Source: Kibdelosporangium persicum
GTDB lineage: Bacteria > Actinomycetota > Actinomycetes > Mycobacteriales > Pseudonocardiaceae
NCBI RefSeq assembly: GCF_013280595.1
Contig: NZ_JAAATY010000001.1
Location: 377,987 to 441,986 of the forward strand
DNA: 64,000 bases
Direction of reading: 5' to 3'
Shown: positions 44,630-53,366 of the stretch, piece after piece
Numbering within the stretch: the stretch's first letter is position 1
Layout: every line of letters starts with the position of its first letter
Notes under the pieces: model-generated
Databases searched by the model: none
The model's input: the letters and a program-made list of their open reading frames with translations, nothing else
Told to the model about the DNA's origin: nothing
Translations under genes and position numbers: made by a program

Positions 44630-44850
44630 GCAGAACGTTCAAGAAGGGCGACAAGGTCGAATGGGACAGCCACGGCGGCACGGCTGTCGGCGTGGTCGTC
44701 CGGAAGATCACCGAGGACACAGAGGCTGCAGGCCGTACCGTGCGGGCGTCCCAGGACCACCCGCAGTACCTCGTGCGTAGCGAGAAAAGCGGCGGCGAGG
44801 CCGTGCACAAGCCGGAGGCGCTGCGCCCGGTCAGCCAGCGGCCTGCTTGA
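44626..44850 (+). CDS. HVA1/DUF2945 (hypervirulence-associated TUDOR-like) protein
   Basis: A 74-residue small beta-barrel protein: FKKGDKVEWDSHGGTAVGVVVRKIT is the DUF2945 opening, and HPQYLVRSEKSGGEAVHKPEALR the closing part. Members are found in fungi and many actinobacteria and are tied to stress response without a known mechanism. ATGA overlap with the kinase gene. Its last 20 bp overlap the end of the convergent DUF1360 gene. Confidence 0.85.
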   Translation: MSRTFKKGDKVEWDSHGGTAVGVVVRKITEDTEAAGRTVRASQDHPQYLVRSEKSGGEAVHKPEALRPVSQRPA

Positions 44851-45322
44851 GCGCGTCGTAGCCGAGCTGCAGGGCGTCCGCCGCGGCCACGGACGTCAGC
44901 ACCGTGCTGGCCAGGCGGGTGAACCGGGGAGCGAACACCATGCCCGCGGCCAGGCCGGTGGCGACCCACATGGCCAGGCAGAACGGGCAGGTCAGCAGCT
45001 CGCCGACGGCGTGCCGGGCACCGTGGCCGCGGACGGACTCGTTGAGCTCGGCGTCCCCGGCGGGCTGCTCGTAGCGGACGAACGGCGCCCGCAACGGGCT
45101 GGTCACCGCGTCCTTCGCGAGCAGCCTGCTGGCCTTGTGGGTGGCTATGCCCAGCAGCACGGTGTCGCCGAGGCTGAACCGCTCCGGCAGGCGCTTGCCC
45201 AGCAGTTTGCCGGTCAGCGCCAGCGCTCCGGTCATTCCCCCGAAGACGCCCAACGCCCCGAGGTAGCCCCGCAACGGGCGCTCTTCCTTGCCGTTCTCGT
45301 ACTGTTCCTGCGTCTCGCGCAT
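44831..45322 (-). CDS. DUF1360 membrane protein
   Basis: A 163-residue protein with three or four helices. DUF1360 hallmarks: LGDTVLLGIATHKASRLLAKDAVTSPLRAPFV at ~51-82 and GELLTCPFCLAMWVATGLAAG at ~107-127 with the CPFC pair. Related Bacillus YjcA is sporulation-linked; here the role is unknown. GGAG lies 6 nt before the ATG. The stress-sigma-like boxes 30 bp upstream overlap the end of the ABC permease, so it is probably transcribed separately from that operon. Confidence 0.83.
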   Translation of the reverse strand: MRETQEQYENGKEERPLRGYLGALGVFGGMTGALALTGKLLGKRLPERFSLGDTVLLGIATHKASRLLAKDAVTSPLRAPFVRYEQPAGDAELNESVRGHGARHAVGELLTCPFCLAMWVATGLAAGMVFAPRFTRLASTVLTSVAAADALQLGYDALKQAAG

Positions 45323-45352
45323 GGCCTGCTCCAGTGATCGCACGCCGCAGGG

Positions 45353-45377
45353 ATACCCCGATCGCCGGGCTTGACTC
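45353..45377 (-). promoter_or_regulatory. SigB-like promoter of the DUF1360 gene
   Basis: Minus strand GAGTC (45377-45373), 14-nt spacer, GGGTAT (45358-45353); start codon 30 bp downstream. The upstream box overlaps the stop codon of the permease gene. Confidence 0.45.
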
Positions 45378-46260
45378 ATTGAGTTGTCAGGCCCCGGACG
45401 AAGTAACGCTGGGCGAAGAGGAACAGCAGGATCATCGGCGCGGTGGCGATGGTGCTCGCGGCCAGCACGAGCTCCCACTGCGACTCGCCGCCCTCGCCGA
45501 ACCGGTCCAGGATCGTCTTGAGCCCGCGGGGCAGCGTGTAGAAGTCCGTGTCGCGCAGGTAGATCAACGGTTTGATCAGGTCGGTCCACGCCGCCTTGAG
45601 CTCGAACACGAACACCACGATCATCGCGGGCACGGTCAGCGGCAGCGCGATCCTGGCGAACGTGCGCAGGTGCCCGGCGCCGTCGACCTTGGCCGCGTCG
45701 AAGACCTCACCGGGCAGGCCGAGGAAGAACTGGCGCAGCAGGAAGACGTAGAACGCCGAGCCGAACAGGTTCTGCGCCCACAACGGGATCTGGGTCGTCG
45801 CCAGGCCCACGGCGTGCCATTCCAGGTAGACGGGCACCATGGTGACCGCGCCGGGCAGCATCATGGTCGCCAGGACCAGCCCGAACATCACGTTGCGGCC
45901 CCGGAACCGGAAACGCGCGAAGCCGTAGGCGACCACCGCGCTGGAGATCGTCGCCGTCGCCGCCGCCGCGACGCCCACGAGCAGGCTGTTGACGATCCAC
46001 AGCAGCAGCGGGACCGCCTGCCAGACCTCGACATAGTTGCCGAACGCCACCGGATCGGGGATCAGCGCGTTGTCGAAGACGTGTGCCCGGTCCTTGAGCG
46101 ACGAACTGATCAGCCAGATCAGCGGATACAGGAACGCCGCGCCGGTCAGCACCAGGGCCAGGACCGAGAGGACTCTCGTGCCGGCGTGGGTACGCGGTTT
46201 CTCGATCGACTCGGCCGGTTCGGCGACCGTCGCCGCGACAGGGGCTTCCACCAGGCTCAT
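45376..46260 (-). CDS. Carbohydrate ABC transporter permease (MalG type)
   Basis: A 294-residue inner-membrane permease with six helices. The EAA loop is DAAKVDGAGHLRTFARIALPLTVPA (~190-214), which docks the ATPase. A cytoplasmic N-terminal tail precedes the first helix (VLSVLALVLTGAAFLYPLIWLISSSLK). It pairs with the 301-residue-class permease upstream, with which it overlaps as ATGA. No ATPase gene is in the operon; sugar importers in actinomycetes commonly share the MsiK-type ATPase encoded elsewhere. Confidence 0.9.
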   Translation of the reverse strand: MSLVEAPVAATVAEPAESIEKPRTHAGTRVLSVLALVLTGAAFLYPLIWLISSSLKDRAHVFDNALIPDPVAFGNYVEVWQAVPLLLWIVNSLLVGVAAAATATISSAVVAYGFARFRFRGRNVMFGLVLATMMLPGAVTMVPVYLEWHAVGLATTQIPLWAQNLFGSAFYVFLLRQFFLGLPGEVFDAAKVDGAGHLRTFARIALPLTVPAMIVVFVFELKAAWTDLIKPLIYLRDTDFYTLPRGLKTILDRFGEGGESQWELVLAASTIATAPMILLFLFAQRYFVRGLTTQ

Positions 46261-47159
46261 CGCGGCTCGCTTTCGTAGTACACCAGCCGCCGGCTGGCGC
46301 GGACCTGGACGGCGGTGATCACCGCGATCACCACGAACAGCGCCCACGCGAGCGCCGAGGCGTACCCCATCCGCAGCGAGCTGAACGCCTGCTGGAACAG
46401 GTAGATCACGTAGAACAACGCGGAGTCACCCTGGTTGTCGGCGACCTCGCTGTTGCCGAAGAACATCGCGTACGCCTCGGTGAACGTCTGCAGCGAGGCG
46501 ATCGTGTTCACGATGACCGTGAAGTAGATCGTGCCGCTGATCCCCGGCAGCGTGATGTGCCAGAACTGCTTCCACGAGGACGCCCCGTCGAGGCGGGCGG
46601 CCTCGTAGAGCTCCTGCGGCACGCGGCTGAGCGCGGCGAGATAGATGACCGCCGTGCTGCCCACGCCCCACAGGCTCATCAGCACGAGCCCCGGTTTGAT
46701 CCAGGCCGGATCGGTGGTCCAGTTCGGCCCGGTGAACCCGAACCAGCCGAGCAGCTCGTTGATCGCGCCGGTCTGCCCGTTGAGCAGCAACAGGAACATC
46801 GCGGCCAGGGCGACCGGCGGCGTCATCACCGGCAGGTACAGCACGGTACGGAAGAACCCGCTCGCCCGGCCGGCCCGGCGCAGCAACGACGCCAGGGCGA
46901 GCGCCAGCACGATCAGCAACGGGACATGCAGGACCGTGAAGAACAACGTGTTGTACAGGGCGATGCCGACCTTGGGGTCGGTCACCAGCTCCTGGTAGTT
47001 GTCCAGACCCACGAAGGTCGCGGGCTTGAGCATGTCGTAGCGGGTCAGCGAGAGGAACAGGCTGAAGATCATCGGGCCCGCGGTGAACACGAGGAAACCC
47101 GCTATCCACGGAGACAGGAACATCCACGCCGCGCGGGTGTCACCGCGTTGTCTGGCCAT
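46257..47159 (-). CDS. Carbohydrate ABC transporter permease (MalF type)
   Basis: A 300-residue permease with six helices; first helix ~15-37 (WIAGFLVFTAGPMIFSLFLSL), EAA loop EAARLDGASSWKQFWHITLPGISGT. GTG-ATG are adjacent start choices; I take the ATG. The gene begins 3 bp after the binding-protein stop and overlaps the second permease by 4 bp, so all three are one transcript. Confidence 0.9.
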   Translation of the reverse strand: MARQRGDTRAAWMFLSPWIAGFLVFTAGPMIFSLFLSLTRYDMLKPATFVGLDNYQELVTDPKVGIALYNTLFFTVLHVPLLIVLALALASLLRRAGRASGFFRTVLYLPVMTPPVALAAMFLLLLNGQTGAINELLGWFGFTGPNWTTDPAWIKPGLVLMSLWGVGSTAVIYLAALSRVPQELYEAARLDGASSWKQFWHITLPGISGTIYFTVIVNTIASLQTFTEAYAMFFGNSEVADNQGDSALFYVIYLFQQAFSSLRMGYASALAWALFVVIAVITAVQVRASRRLVYYESEPR

Positions 47160-47162
47160 CAC

Positions 47163-48488
47163 CTACCGTCCGATCACTCTGCGGAGCGCGAGATCGGCCT
47201 CGCGCTGGGCCTGGGCGAGTGCCGCCTCGGCGGTCTGCTCACCGCCGAGCACCCGGATGGCGGCCGAGCGCCACACGCGGACCAGATCCGGCGCCGCCGG
47301 GCTCGGGGGCAACGCGAAAGCCTTCTCCTGCAAGGACAACACCACGGGCACACCCTGTTCGACGATCCGGTTGCCCGCCGGGCGGTAGACCTCCGAGAAG
47401 ATCGCGGCGTCCGCGTCCCGGTTCGCCGTGAAGGTCCCGCCGTACGGGCGGCCTTTCGCGGCCAGGCCGTCCCGGCGCGCCTTGGCCGCGGTGACCCAGG
47501 TGTCCTTCGCGGTCATGGTGACCAGGAAGTCGCATGCCTGCTCGGGATGTGCCGCTCCTCGCGGGATCGCCCACGCCTGGCCGCCGAGTTCGGTGAACGG
47601 GGTCCCGGTGCGGTCGGTCATCGGCTTGACGGTCACGTCGACGTCCGGCGAGTTGGTGGCCAACGTGTTGATGTAGAAGGAATCCATCGGCATGGCGGCC
47701 AGCTGGTCCTTGGCGTACTGGTTGCCCGCGCCGAACTCGTCGAAGCCGTCCTTGAAGGCCTTGAACGACGCCCAGGGTGCCTGCGCCTTGACCAGGTCGG
47801 TGGTGAACCGCATCGCCTCGACGACCTTCGGGTCGTCGAGCACCGCCGCGCGGCCGTCCGGGGAGATCAGTTCGACACCGTTGGCCTTGGCCCACAACGG
47901 GAAGAAGTCCGGCAGCTTGGGGTCGAAGCCGATCCGCCGGATGCGTCCGCCGTCGACGGCGGTGACCTTGCGGGTCTGCTCCGCGAGGGCCTGCCAGTCG
48001 TCGGTGGGCAGGGTGGCCGGGTCGATGCCCGCGGCCCGCAGCGCCGGGTTGTTGAGGATCATCAGTTTGACGGTCGCGAAGTCCGGCAGCCCGTAGGTGT
48101 GTCCGTCCACAGTGACCTGGCGGACGGCGGCGGGCCGGAACACCGACATGTCGACCCGGTGCCTGCGCAGGCAGTCGTCGATGGGCTGGACGGCCCCGCG
48201 GGCCGCGAACCCGCCCAGTTTGATCCGGTCGGCGTAGACCAGGTCAGGCGGTTCGCCGCTGGCCACGGCGGACAGGAACTGCTGCTCGTCGAACGCGCCT
48301 TCGGTGATCCGCAGATCGATCCCGGGGTACTTCTGCCGGAACACCCCGACCCGTGCCGTGGCGTGCTCGTCGGGTAACCCGAAACCCATGGTGGTCAACA
48401 CGTTCGGTGCGTCGTCCGGCGACTCGCCCAGTCCCGCGCACCCGGTGGCCAGCGCCGCCACCACCGCAAGAATCCACGCTCTGCCCAC
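47163..48488 (-). CDS. ABC sugar transporter substrate-binding lipoprotein
   Basis: A 441-residue extracellular solute-binding protein (family 1). The lipoprotein signal is WILAVVAALATGCAG (lipobox ATGC). The mature part has ARVGVFRQKYPGIDLRI, SGEPPDLVYADRIKLGGFAARGAVQPIDD and GTPFTELGGQAWAIPRGAAHPEQACDFL, as in sugar-binding proteins. GTG start, because GGAGGAG lies 8 nt before it; the 45-residue upstream extension crosses the promoter. First gene of the importer operon; the phosphotransferase gene is divergent. Confidence 0.9.
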   Translation of the reverse strand: MGRAWILAVVAALATGCAGLGESPDDAPNVLTTMGFGLPDEHATARVGVFRQKYPGIDLRITEGAFDEQQFLSAVASGEPPDLVYADRIKLGGFAARGAVQPIDDCLRRHRVDMSVFRPAAVRQVTVDGHTYGLPDFATVKLMILNNPALRAAGIDPATLPTDDWQALAEQTRKVTAVDGGRIRRIGFDPKLPDFFPLWAKANGVELISPDGRAAVLDDPKVVEAMRFTTDLVKAQAPWASFKAFKDGFDEFGAGNQYAKDQLAAMPMDSFYINTLATNSPDVDVTVKPMTDRTGTPFTELGGQAWAIPRGAAHPEQACDFLVTMTAKDTWVTAAKARRDGLAAKGRPYGGTFTANRDADAAIFSEVYRPAGNRIVEQGVPVVLSLQEKAFALPPSPAAPDLVRVWRSAAIRVLGGEQTAEAALAQAQREADLALRRVIGR

Positions 48489-48551
48489 CGCGCATCTCCT
48501 CCTTGAGACGAGCCGGAGGTACCCCTGGACCAGGATCGGTAAACTGCCTCG

Positions 48552-49397
48552 ATGGATGAGCGAGTGCGCGCCTGGCTGCCCGGCCGCCGGATCGACCACG
48601 CCGAGCGGCTGTCCGGCGGCCACCGCAACGAGAACGTCCTGATTGTCACGGACGACGGCGAGCGCTACGTCCTGCGCACGTACTTGGCCGACAATCGCTG
48701 TGCCTTCGAGGCGGCGCTGGCGGTCCGGCTCGAAGGCGTCGTCCCGGTGCCCGAGGTGGTGGCCGCCGATCCCGCGGGTGATCCGCCGTTGATGCTGTCG
48801 CGCTTCGTTCCCGGGACGCCGCCGACGTCAGCCGCGGGAGTGGGGGAGGCGCTGGCCCGGGTCGGGAGCGTCACGTTCGACCGGCCGGGTTTCCTGTCCG
48901 CTGCGCTGGAGCCGGACGGCACCGAGCCGGTGACGGGACTGGCGGCCTTCGTGGAGTCCTGCGTGCGCAAGGGGAACGTGTTGACTGTCGCCGAACAGCG
49001 GGCGCTGGTCCGGCTGGCTGAGCGATGGGAGCCGCTGGCCGCCTCGGTCCGTGGCGCCAGGTCGTTGGTGCACTCGGACTTCAACCTCAAGAACCTGCTC
49101 GTCACGCCCGACGGTCAGGTCACGGTGCTGGACTGGGAGTTCGCCCTGAGTACGTCGCCGCTGGTCGACGTCGGGAACATGCTGCGGTTCGGCGACGAAC
49201 TTCCGCCGGGCTTCGAGGCCGAGTTCATCGCGGGATTCCGCGCCGCCGGAGGCGTGCTGCCGGACGACTGGCGTGCGGTGAGCCGGGCGCTGGACTTGTT
49301 CGCTGTGGCGGATTTCCTCACTCGGCCGGCGCGACACGTGTTCCTGGCGAAGGCGGTGCGGTTGATCCGCGAGGAACTGCTCGCCTCCCGCTGGTGA
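48552..49397 (+). CDS. Aminoglycoside-phosphotransferase-like (APH) kinase
   Basis: A 281-residue kinase of the APH/choline-kinase fold. The ATP site is LSGGHRNENVLIVTDDGERYVLRTY; the catalytic loop is SLVHSDFNLKNLLV (HSDxNxxN, ~residues 178-191), and VTVLDWEFA is the metal-binding D. The substrate could be a sugar, amino alcohol or antibiotic. A TAAACT box ends 6 nt before the ATG, suggesting leaderless translation. The stop is followed at once by repeat copy 5. Confidence 0.84.
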   Translation: MDERVRAWLPGRRIDHAERLSGGHRNENVLIVTDDGERYVLRTYLADNRCAFEAALAVRLEGVVPVPEVVAADPAGDPPLMLSRFVPGTPPTSAAGVGEALARVGSVTFDRPGFLSAALEPDGTEPVTGLAAFVESCVRKGNVLTVAEQRALVRLAERWEPLAASVRGARSLVHSDFNLKNLLVTPDGQVTVLDWEFALSTSPLVDVGNMLRFGDELPPGFEAEFIAGFRAAGGVLPDDWRAVSRALDLFAVADFLTRPARHVFLAKAVRLIREELLASRW

Positions 49398-49399
49398 CC

Positions 49400-49445
49400 C
49401 TCGTGAGTGTTTATCCGTGTTCTAACACTGATAAACACTCACGAG
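49400..49445 (+). repeat. 46-nt palindromic repeat, copy 5
   Basis: Arms CTCGTGAGTGTTTATC and GATAAACACTCACGAG; centre TTCTAAC on the plus strand. It begins 2 bp after the phosphotransferase stop, and it contains the stop codon of the convergent GNAT gene (TGA on the minus strand, 49441-49439). Confidence 0.95.
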
Positions 49446-49951
49446 GGGTCGCTGCGCAATCGGCTGTACAGCAGGCCGTCCCGCCACTGGCCGGCCCGGA
49501 ACTCGGCCGCTCGGACCACGCCCTCCAACTGGAACCCGGCCTTCTCCAGCGCCCGCTGCTCGGCCAGGTTCTCCGGATGGGTGCATGCCTGGATCCGCTG
49601 TACGGGCGTGTGGTGGAACAGGTACTCGCACAGCATCGCCTGCGCCCGCCAGCCGATGCCCTTGCCACGCCACTCAGGAAGCAGCGCGATCCCGATCTCC
49701 CAGTACCAGGACTCGGGCATGTAAGCACCACGGCGCCAGGAGACGTAACCGGCGGTGTCGTCGCCGACGGCGACCATGAGCCTGCCGCCGTCCGGGCTCA
49801 GATACCCGTTGGCGGCGAACTGTCTGGCCGGTTCCTGTGCGTCCCGGAATCCGGTCCAGTCCAGTCCGATCAGGCCCGGTTCGACGGCGAACCGCCGGAA
49901 CATGGCCAGATCGGGCTCGGCCACCGGTCGTAGGTGGATCTCTTGCGTCAA
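49439..49951 (-). CDS. GNAT family N-acetyltransferase (RimJ/RimL type)
   Basis: A 170-residue acetyltransferase: HLRPVAEPDLAMFRRF at the N-terminus, YWEIGIALLPEWRGKGIGWRAQAMLCEYLF with the acetyl-CoA pyrophosphate loop (~90-119), and PENLAEQRALEKAGFQLEGVVR near the end. It acetylates an amine of a protein or small molecule. TTG start, overlapping the PBP stop as TTGA. Its last codons and stop are formed by repeat copy 5 (ends ...PS-stop), as for the CMD gene at copy 4. Confidence 0.86.
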   Translation of the reverse strand: MTQEIHLRPVAEPDLAMFRRFAVEPGLIGLDWTGFRDAQEPARQFAANGYLSPDGGRLMVAVGDDTAGYVSWRRGAYMPESWYWEIGIALLPEWRGKGIGWRAQAMLCEYLFHHTPVQRIQACTHPENLAEQRALEKAGFQLEGVVRAAEFRAGQWRDGLLYSRLRSDPS

Positions 49952-51984
49952 CGATCCCCCAGAATGGTCTGCATGGTCTTGAAGTACGGCGGTGCGGCCA
50001 CCGTACCGCCGAACGCGCCGTGGCCGCAGGATCCGATGTGGACCGGGTTGCTGGGGCAGAGCTGACCGGGTTTGCCGCCGTCGGCGAAGACCAGGGACGA
50101 GACCGCGTACTTGTCCACGCCACCGACGAACGCCACTGACTGGTTGGTCTGAGTCGTGCCGGTCTTGCCGATGTCCGGCCGTGTCCAGCCTGCCGCGCGT
50201 GCCGACGCGGCAGTCGTGCCGCTGACGGTGTCCTTGCTCAGCCCTTCCATCAGGGTGCCGGCCACGTCGCCGGCCAGGGCCTGCTCACAAGGGGACGTCT
50301 TGATGCCGACCGGGTTGCCCGCGGCGTCAGTGACCGACAGGATCGGCGTCGGCGCGCACCAGACTCCGCCGCTCATCAGCGTCGCCGGGACGTTGGCCAG
50401 CTCCAGCGGGCTGACCGGGCTGTTGCCCAGGGTGAACGACGGCTTGTCCTGGAAGTAGTCGGCCTGTGCCTGGTTGCGCTGGGGGTCGGACGAGTTCGGG
50501 TCGGGTTTCTGGCCGACGTCGTTGCTGCGCATGGTCGTGCGCAGGCCGAGCCGCGACGCCATGGCGACCACGGCGGGCAGTCCGACTCGCTGTTCCAGTC
50601 CGACGAACGCGGTGTTGGGAGACGTGGCGAGGCCGTCGGCCAACGTGATCGGGTCCGGGTAGTCGCCGTCGTTGTGCACGGTGTAGCACTGGCGGTTGCC
50701 CGGCAGCGGGAAGCACTGGCTCGGCGGGTTGGGCAGTGGTGTGCCGAGTGATGCCGTGCCCGCTTCCAACGCGGCCGCGGCCGTGAAGACCTTGAACACC
50801 GAGCCCGCACCGAACGGGTCGCTCACGTCGGCGACCAGGTCGCGGGTCGTCTGTCCCTGGCCCGCGTCCGTGCCGAGGCTCCGGTTGGCCACCAGCGCGA
50901 GGATCTCGTGGGAGGTGGCGCCGGGGGACACGATCGCCATGGTGTTGGCGACGCCGGGTTGCCTGACCGGCACGTTGGCGTCGACCGCCTGCTTGGCGGC
51001 CGCGCTCACCGAACTGTCCATTGTGGTCTTGATGGTGAACCCGCCGTGGGTCAGCCGCTCCTCGGTCAGCCCGGCGTCCTCCAGGTACGTGATCGCGTAC
51101 CGGCAGAAGAACCCGGCGTCTGGCTGGGCGCCGTAGCAGGTGCTCGCCGGGACGTTCGGTCCGGTGACGCCGAGCGGCGCGGCCTTGGCCTGTGTGGCGG
51201 TCTGCTGGTCGATGGCGTTGTTCGCGAGCATCGCGTCGATCACTGTGTCGCGCCTGCGCTGGGCGTTCACCGGGTGCGTGTACGGGTTGTACGTCACCGG
51301 GTTGTTGACCATGCCGGCCAGCAAAGCGGCCTGCGGCACGGTCAACTTGTCCGCCGTGGTGCCGAAGTAGGCGCGGGCCGCGGCCTCGACGCCGTAGACC
51401 TTGCCGGTGAACTCGACGACGTTCAGGTAGTCGGTGAGGATTTCGTCCTTGGCGAGGTGTTCGTCCAGGTCGATGGCGGAGCGGGCCTCACGTATCTTGC
51501 GCGTCAGGGTGTCCGCCCGGTCGGCCGCCTGCGCCGCCGGGTCGTCCTTGTCCACGACGTTGATCAAGTAGTTCTTCACCAGCTGCTGGGTGATGGTCGA
51601 GCCGCCCTGGCGGTCGCCGCCGGTCGCGTCGGAGATCGCGGCCCGCGCCACGCCCCGCGGATCGATCCCGTGCTCCTGGTAGAACCGCCGGTCCTCAATA
51701 GACACCACGGCGTCCTTCATCGCGGCGGAGATCCGGCCGGCGCCGACGGTGATCCGGTACTGGTCGAACACCGAGGCGATCGGCGTGCCGTCACGATCGG
51801 TGATGGTGGTCACCCCCGGCAAGTCCTTCGAGATCGCCGTGGGAGTGATCCGGATGACCGAATCACTCACGTCCGCGGCGACCACACCGGCACTGATGGT
51901 CACCGGGGCCAGGATTCCGGCGGCAAGACCACCCCCGGCGGCACAGCCGCCGAGCAGCTTGAGCAGATTTCGGCGCACACCCAT
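49948..51984 (-). CDS. Class A penicillin-binding protein (transglycosylase-transpeptidase)
   Basis: A 678-residue bifunctional peptidoglycan synthase. An N-terminal anchor helix (LLKLLGGCAAGGGLAAGILAPVTI) is followed by the GT51 transglycosylase: SIEDRRFYQEHGID and GGSTITQQLVKN. The transpeptidase has S-x-x-K in GSVFKVFTAAA, SPN in ATSPNTAFV, and GKTGTTQ. It polymerises and cross-links cell wall outside the membrane. The ATG heading the anchor helix is chosen; the longer frame has no ribosome site. The GNAT gene is coupled downstream. Confidence 0.92.
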   Translation of the reverse strand: MGVRRNLLKLLGGCAAGGGLAAGILAPVTISAGVVAADVSDSVIRITPTAISKDLPGVTTITDRDGTPIASVFDQYRITVGAGRISAAMKDAVVSIEDRRFYQEHGIDPRGVARAAISDATGGDRQGGSTITQQLVKNYLINVVDKDDPAAQAADRADTLTRKIREARSAIDLDEHLAKDEILTDYLNVVEFTGKVYGVEAAARAYFGTTADKLTVPQAALLAGMVNNPVTYNPYTHPVNAQRRRDTVIDAMLANNAIDQQTATQAKAAPLGVTGPNVPASTCYGAQPDAGFFCRYAITYLEDAGLTEERLTHGGFTIKTTMDSSVSAAAKQAVDANVPVRQPGVANTMAIVSPGATSHEILALVANRSLGTDAGQGQTTRDLVADVSDPFGAGSVFKVFTAAAALEAGTASLGTPLPNPPSQCFPLPGNRQCYTVHNDGDYPDPITLADGLATSPNTAFVGLEQRVGLPAVVAMASRLGLRTTMRSNDVGQKPDPNSSDPQRNQAQADYFQDKPSFTLGNSPVSPLELANVPATLMSGGVWCAPTPILSVTDAAGNPVGIKTSPCEQALAGDVAGTLMEGLSKDTVSGTTAASARAAGWTRPDIGKTGTTQTNQSVAFVGGVDKYAVSSLVFADGGKPGQLCPSNPVHIGSCGHGAFGGTVAAPPYFKTMQTILGDR

Positions 51985-52204
51985 GTGACCCGAATGTACG
52001 CCGCGGTGACCAGGCAGAATGGACGAAGCAGGCATGACGGGCGACAAGATCACGGCATTCGCCGGGTGAGTCCGGTCACTACGGGCGTGCGTGACCGCCA
52101 AATCGCCTGGTGGCAGCGGGCGCGTCACCGGATCGTGGCACTAGGGTTGAGCACGCCCCGGCGGAAATTCCGGCGGGACCACGGAGCCGATTTTTCGACG
52201 AGGT

Positions 52205-53317
52205 GTGACGAGAGTGTCCAACCTGGGTGAGTACCAGCGCGCGGGCGTCGACTATTCCATTCTGGACAAGGTCAAGCGGGCCGCGGTGCACCGCGCCGCG
52301 GCCACCAGCGGACAGCTCGCCGGGCACGGCGCAGAGGAGGTCAGCGGCTCCCGTGGCTCGACCGCGTACGTGCTGAAGGTCGGCGGCCTCACCCTCGCCA
52401 CCGTCACCGAGGGCCTGGGCACCAAGTCGGTCATCGCGGAGGACTACCTGGCCCTGACCGGGGAGAGCCGGTTCGCCGACGTCGCCGTGGACGCCGTCGC
52501 CGCGATCGTGAACGACGTGATCTCGGTCGGCGCCAACCCGATGGTCGTCACCGCGTACTTCGCCACCGGCGACGCGGCCTGGTACTCCGACGAGCGCAAG
52601 TCGCTCGAACTGCTGGCGGGCTGGCAGAAGGCGTGCGAGCTGTCCGGCGCGACCTGGGGCGGCGGCGAGTCGCCCGCGCTGCCCGGCATGCTCACCGGCG
52701 CCGGGATCGAACTGGCCGGCAGCGCCCTGGCGCTGGTGCCCGAAGGCCGCGAGCCGGTGTTCGGCGACGGGGTCACGCCCGGCGACCGGATCGTCGTGCT
52801 GCCCAGCTCCGGCCTGCACACCAACGGCTCGTCGCTGGCCCGCCGGATCGCCGACCGGCTGCCCGACGGCCTGGGCACCAAACTGCCCAGCGGCCGTGAC
52901 CTCGGCGCCGCGCTGCTCGACCCCTCGGTGCTCTACCCGGCGTTCGTCCGGGGACTGCTGGAATCGTCGGTGCGGCCGAACTTCCTCAACCCGATCACCG
53001 GCCACGGCCTGCTGAAGATGATGCGGTCGTCGACGAACGTCCGGTACGTGCTCGACACCGTGCCCGAGGTCCCGGAGGTGCTCGAGTTCCTGACCCGGCA
53101 GGCGGAGATGTCCACCGCGGAGTCGTACGCGACCCTCAACATGGGCATCGGCTACGTCGCGGTCGTCCCGGCGGACGACGCCGACAAGACCGTGGAGATC
53201 GCCCGTGCCGCGGGGTACGACGCGATCGTCGCCGGTGAGGTCGTCGCGGGTGACCGTTCGGTGTCGGTTCCTTCGCTGGGAATCGAGTACCACGACGAGG
53301 AATTCACCGTCACCTGA
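52205..53317 (+). CDS. PurM-like protein (AIR synthase family)
   Basis: A 370-residue protein of the AIR synthase/PurM fold: EYQRAGVDYSILDKVKRAA, EGLGTKSVIAEDY in the position of the PurM substrate loop, AIVNDVISVGANPMVVTAYFATGD, and SGLHTNGSSLARRI. It departs from classical PurM (which has GVGTK and a different loop), so it is a paralogue whose product is not certain; phosphoribosylformylglycinamidine cyclo-ligase is the family default. GTG start; a second GTG 9 bp on is possible. Confidence 0.78.
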   Translation: MTRVSNLGEYQRAGVDYSILDKVKRAAVHRAAATSGQLAGHGAEEVSGSRGSTAYVLKVGGLTLATVTEGLGTKSVIAEDYLALTGESRFADVAVDAVAAIVNDVISVGANPMVVTAYFATGDAAWYSDERKSLELLAGWQKACELSGATWGGGESPALPGMLTGAGIELAGSALALVPEGREPVFGDGVTPGDRIVVLPSSGLHTNGSSLARRIADRLPDGLGTKLPSGRDLGAALLDPSVLYPAFVRGLLESSVRPNFLNPITGHGLLKMMRSSTNVRYVLDTVPEVPEVLEFLTRQAEMSTAESYATLNMGIGYVAVVPADDADKTVEIARAAGYDAIVAGEVVAGDRSVSVPSLGIEYHDEEFTVT

Positions 53318-53366
53318 GAGCCAGAGCCGCCGCCTGCCGGGCAGCGCGTTCACCAGGCGACTCGTC

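Noticed and set aside
52205-53317. Housekeeping purM
   Set aside because: The substrate loop and N-terminus differ from classical PurM and no other purine gene is adjacent, so I left the symbol blank.
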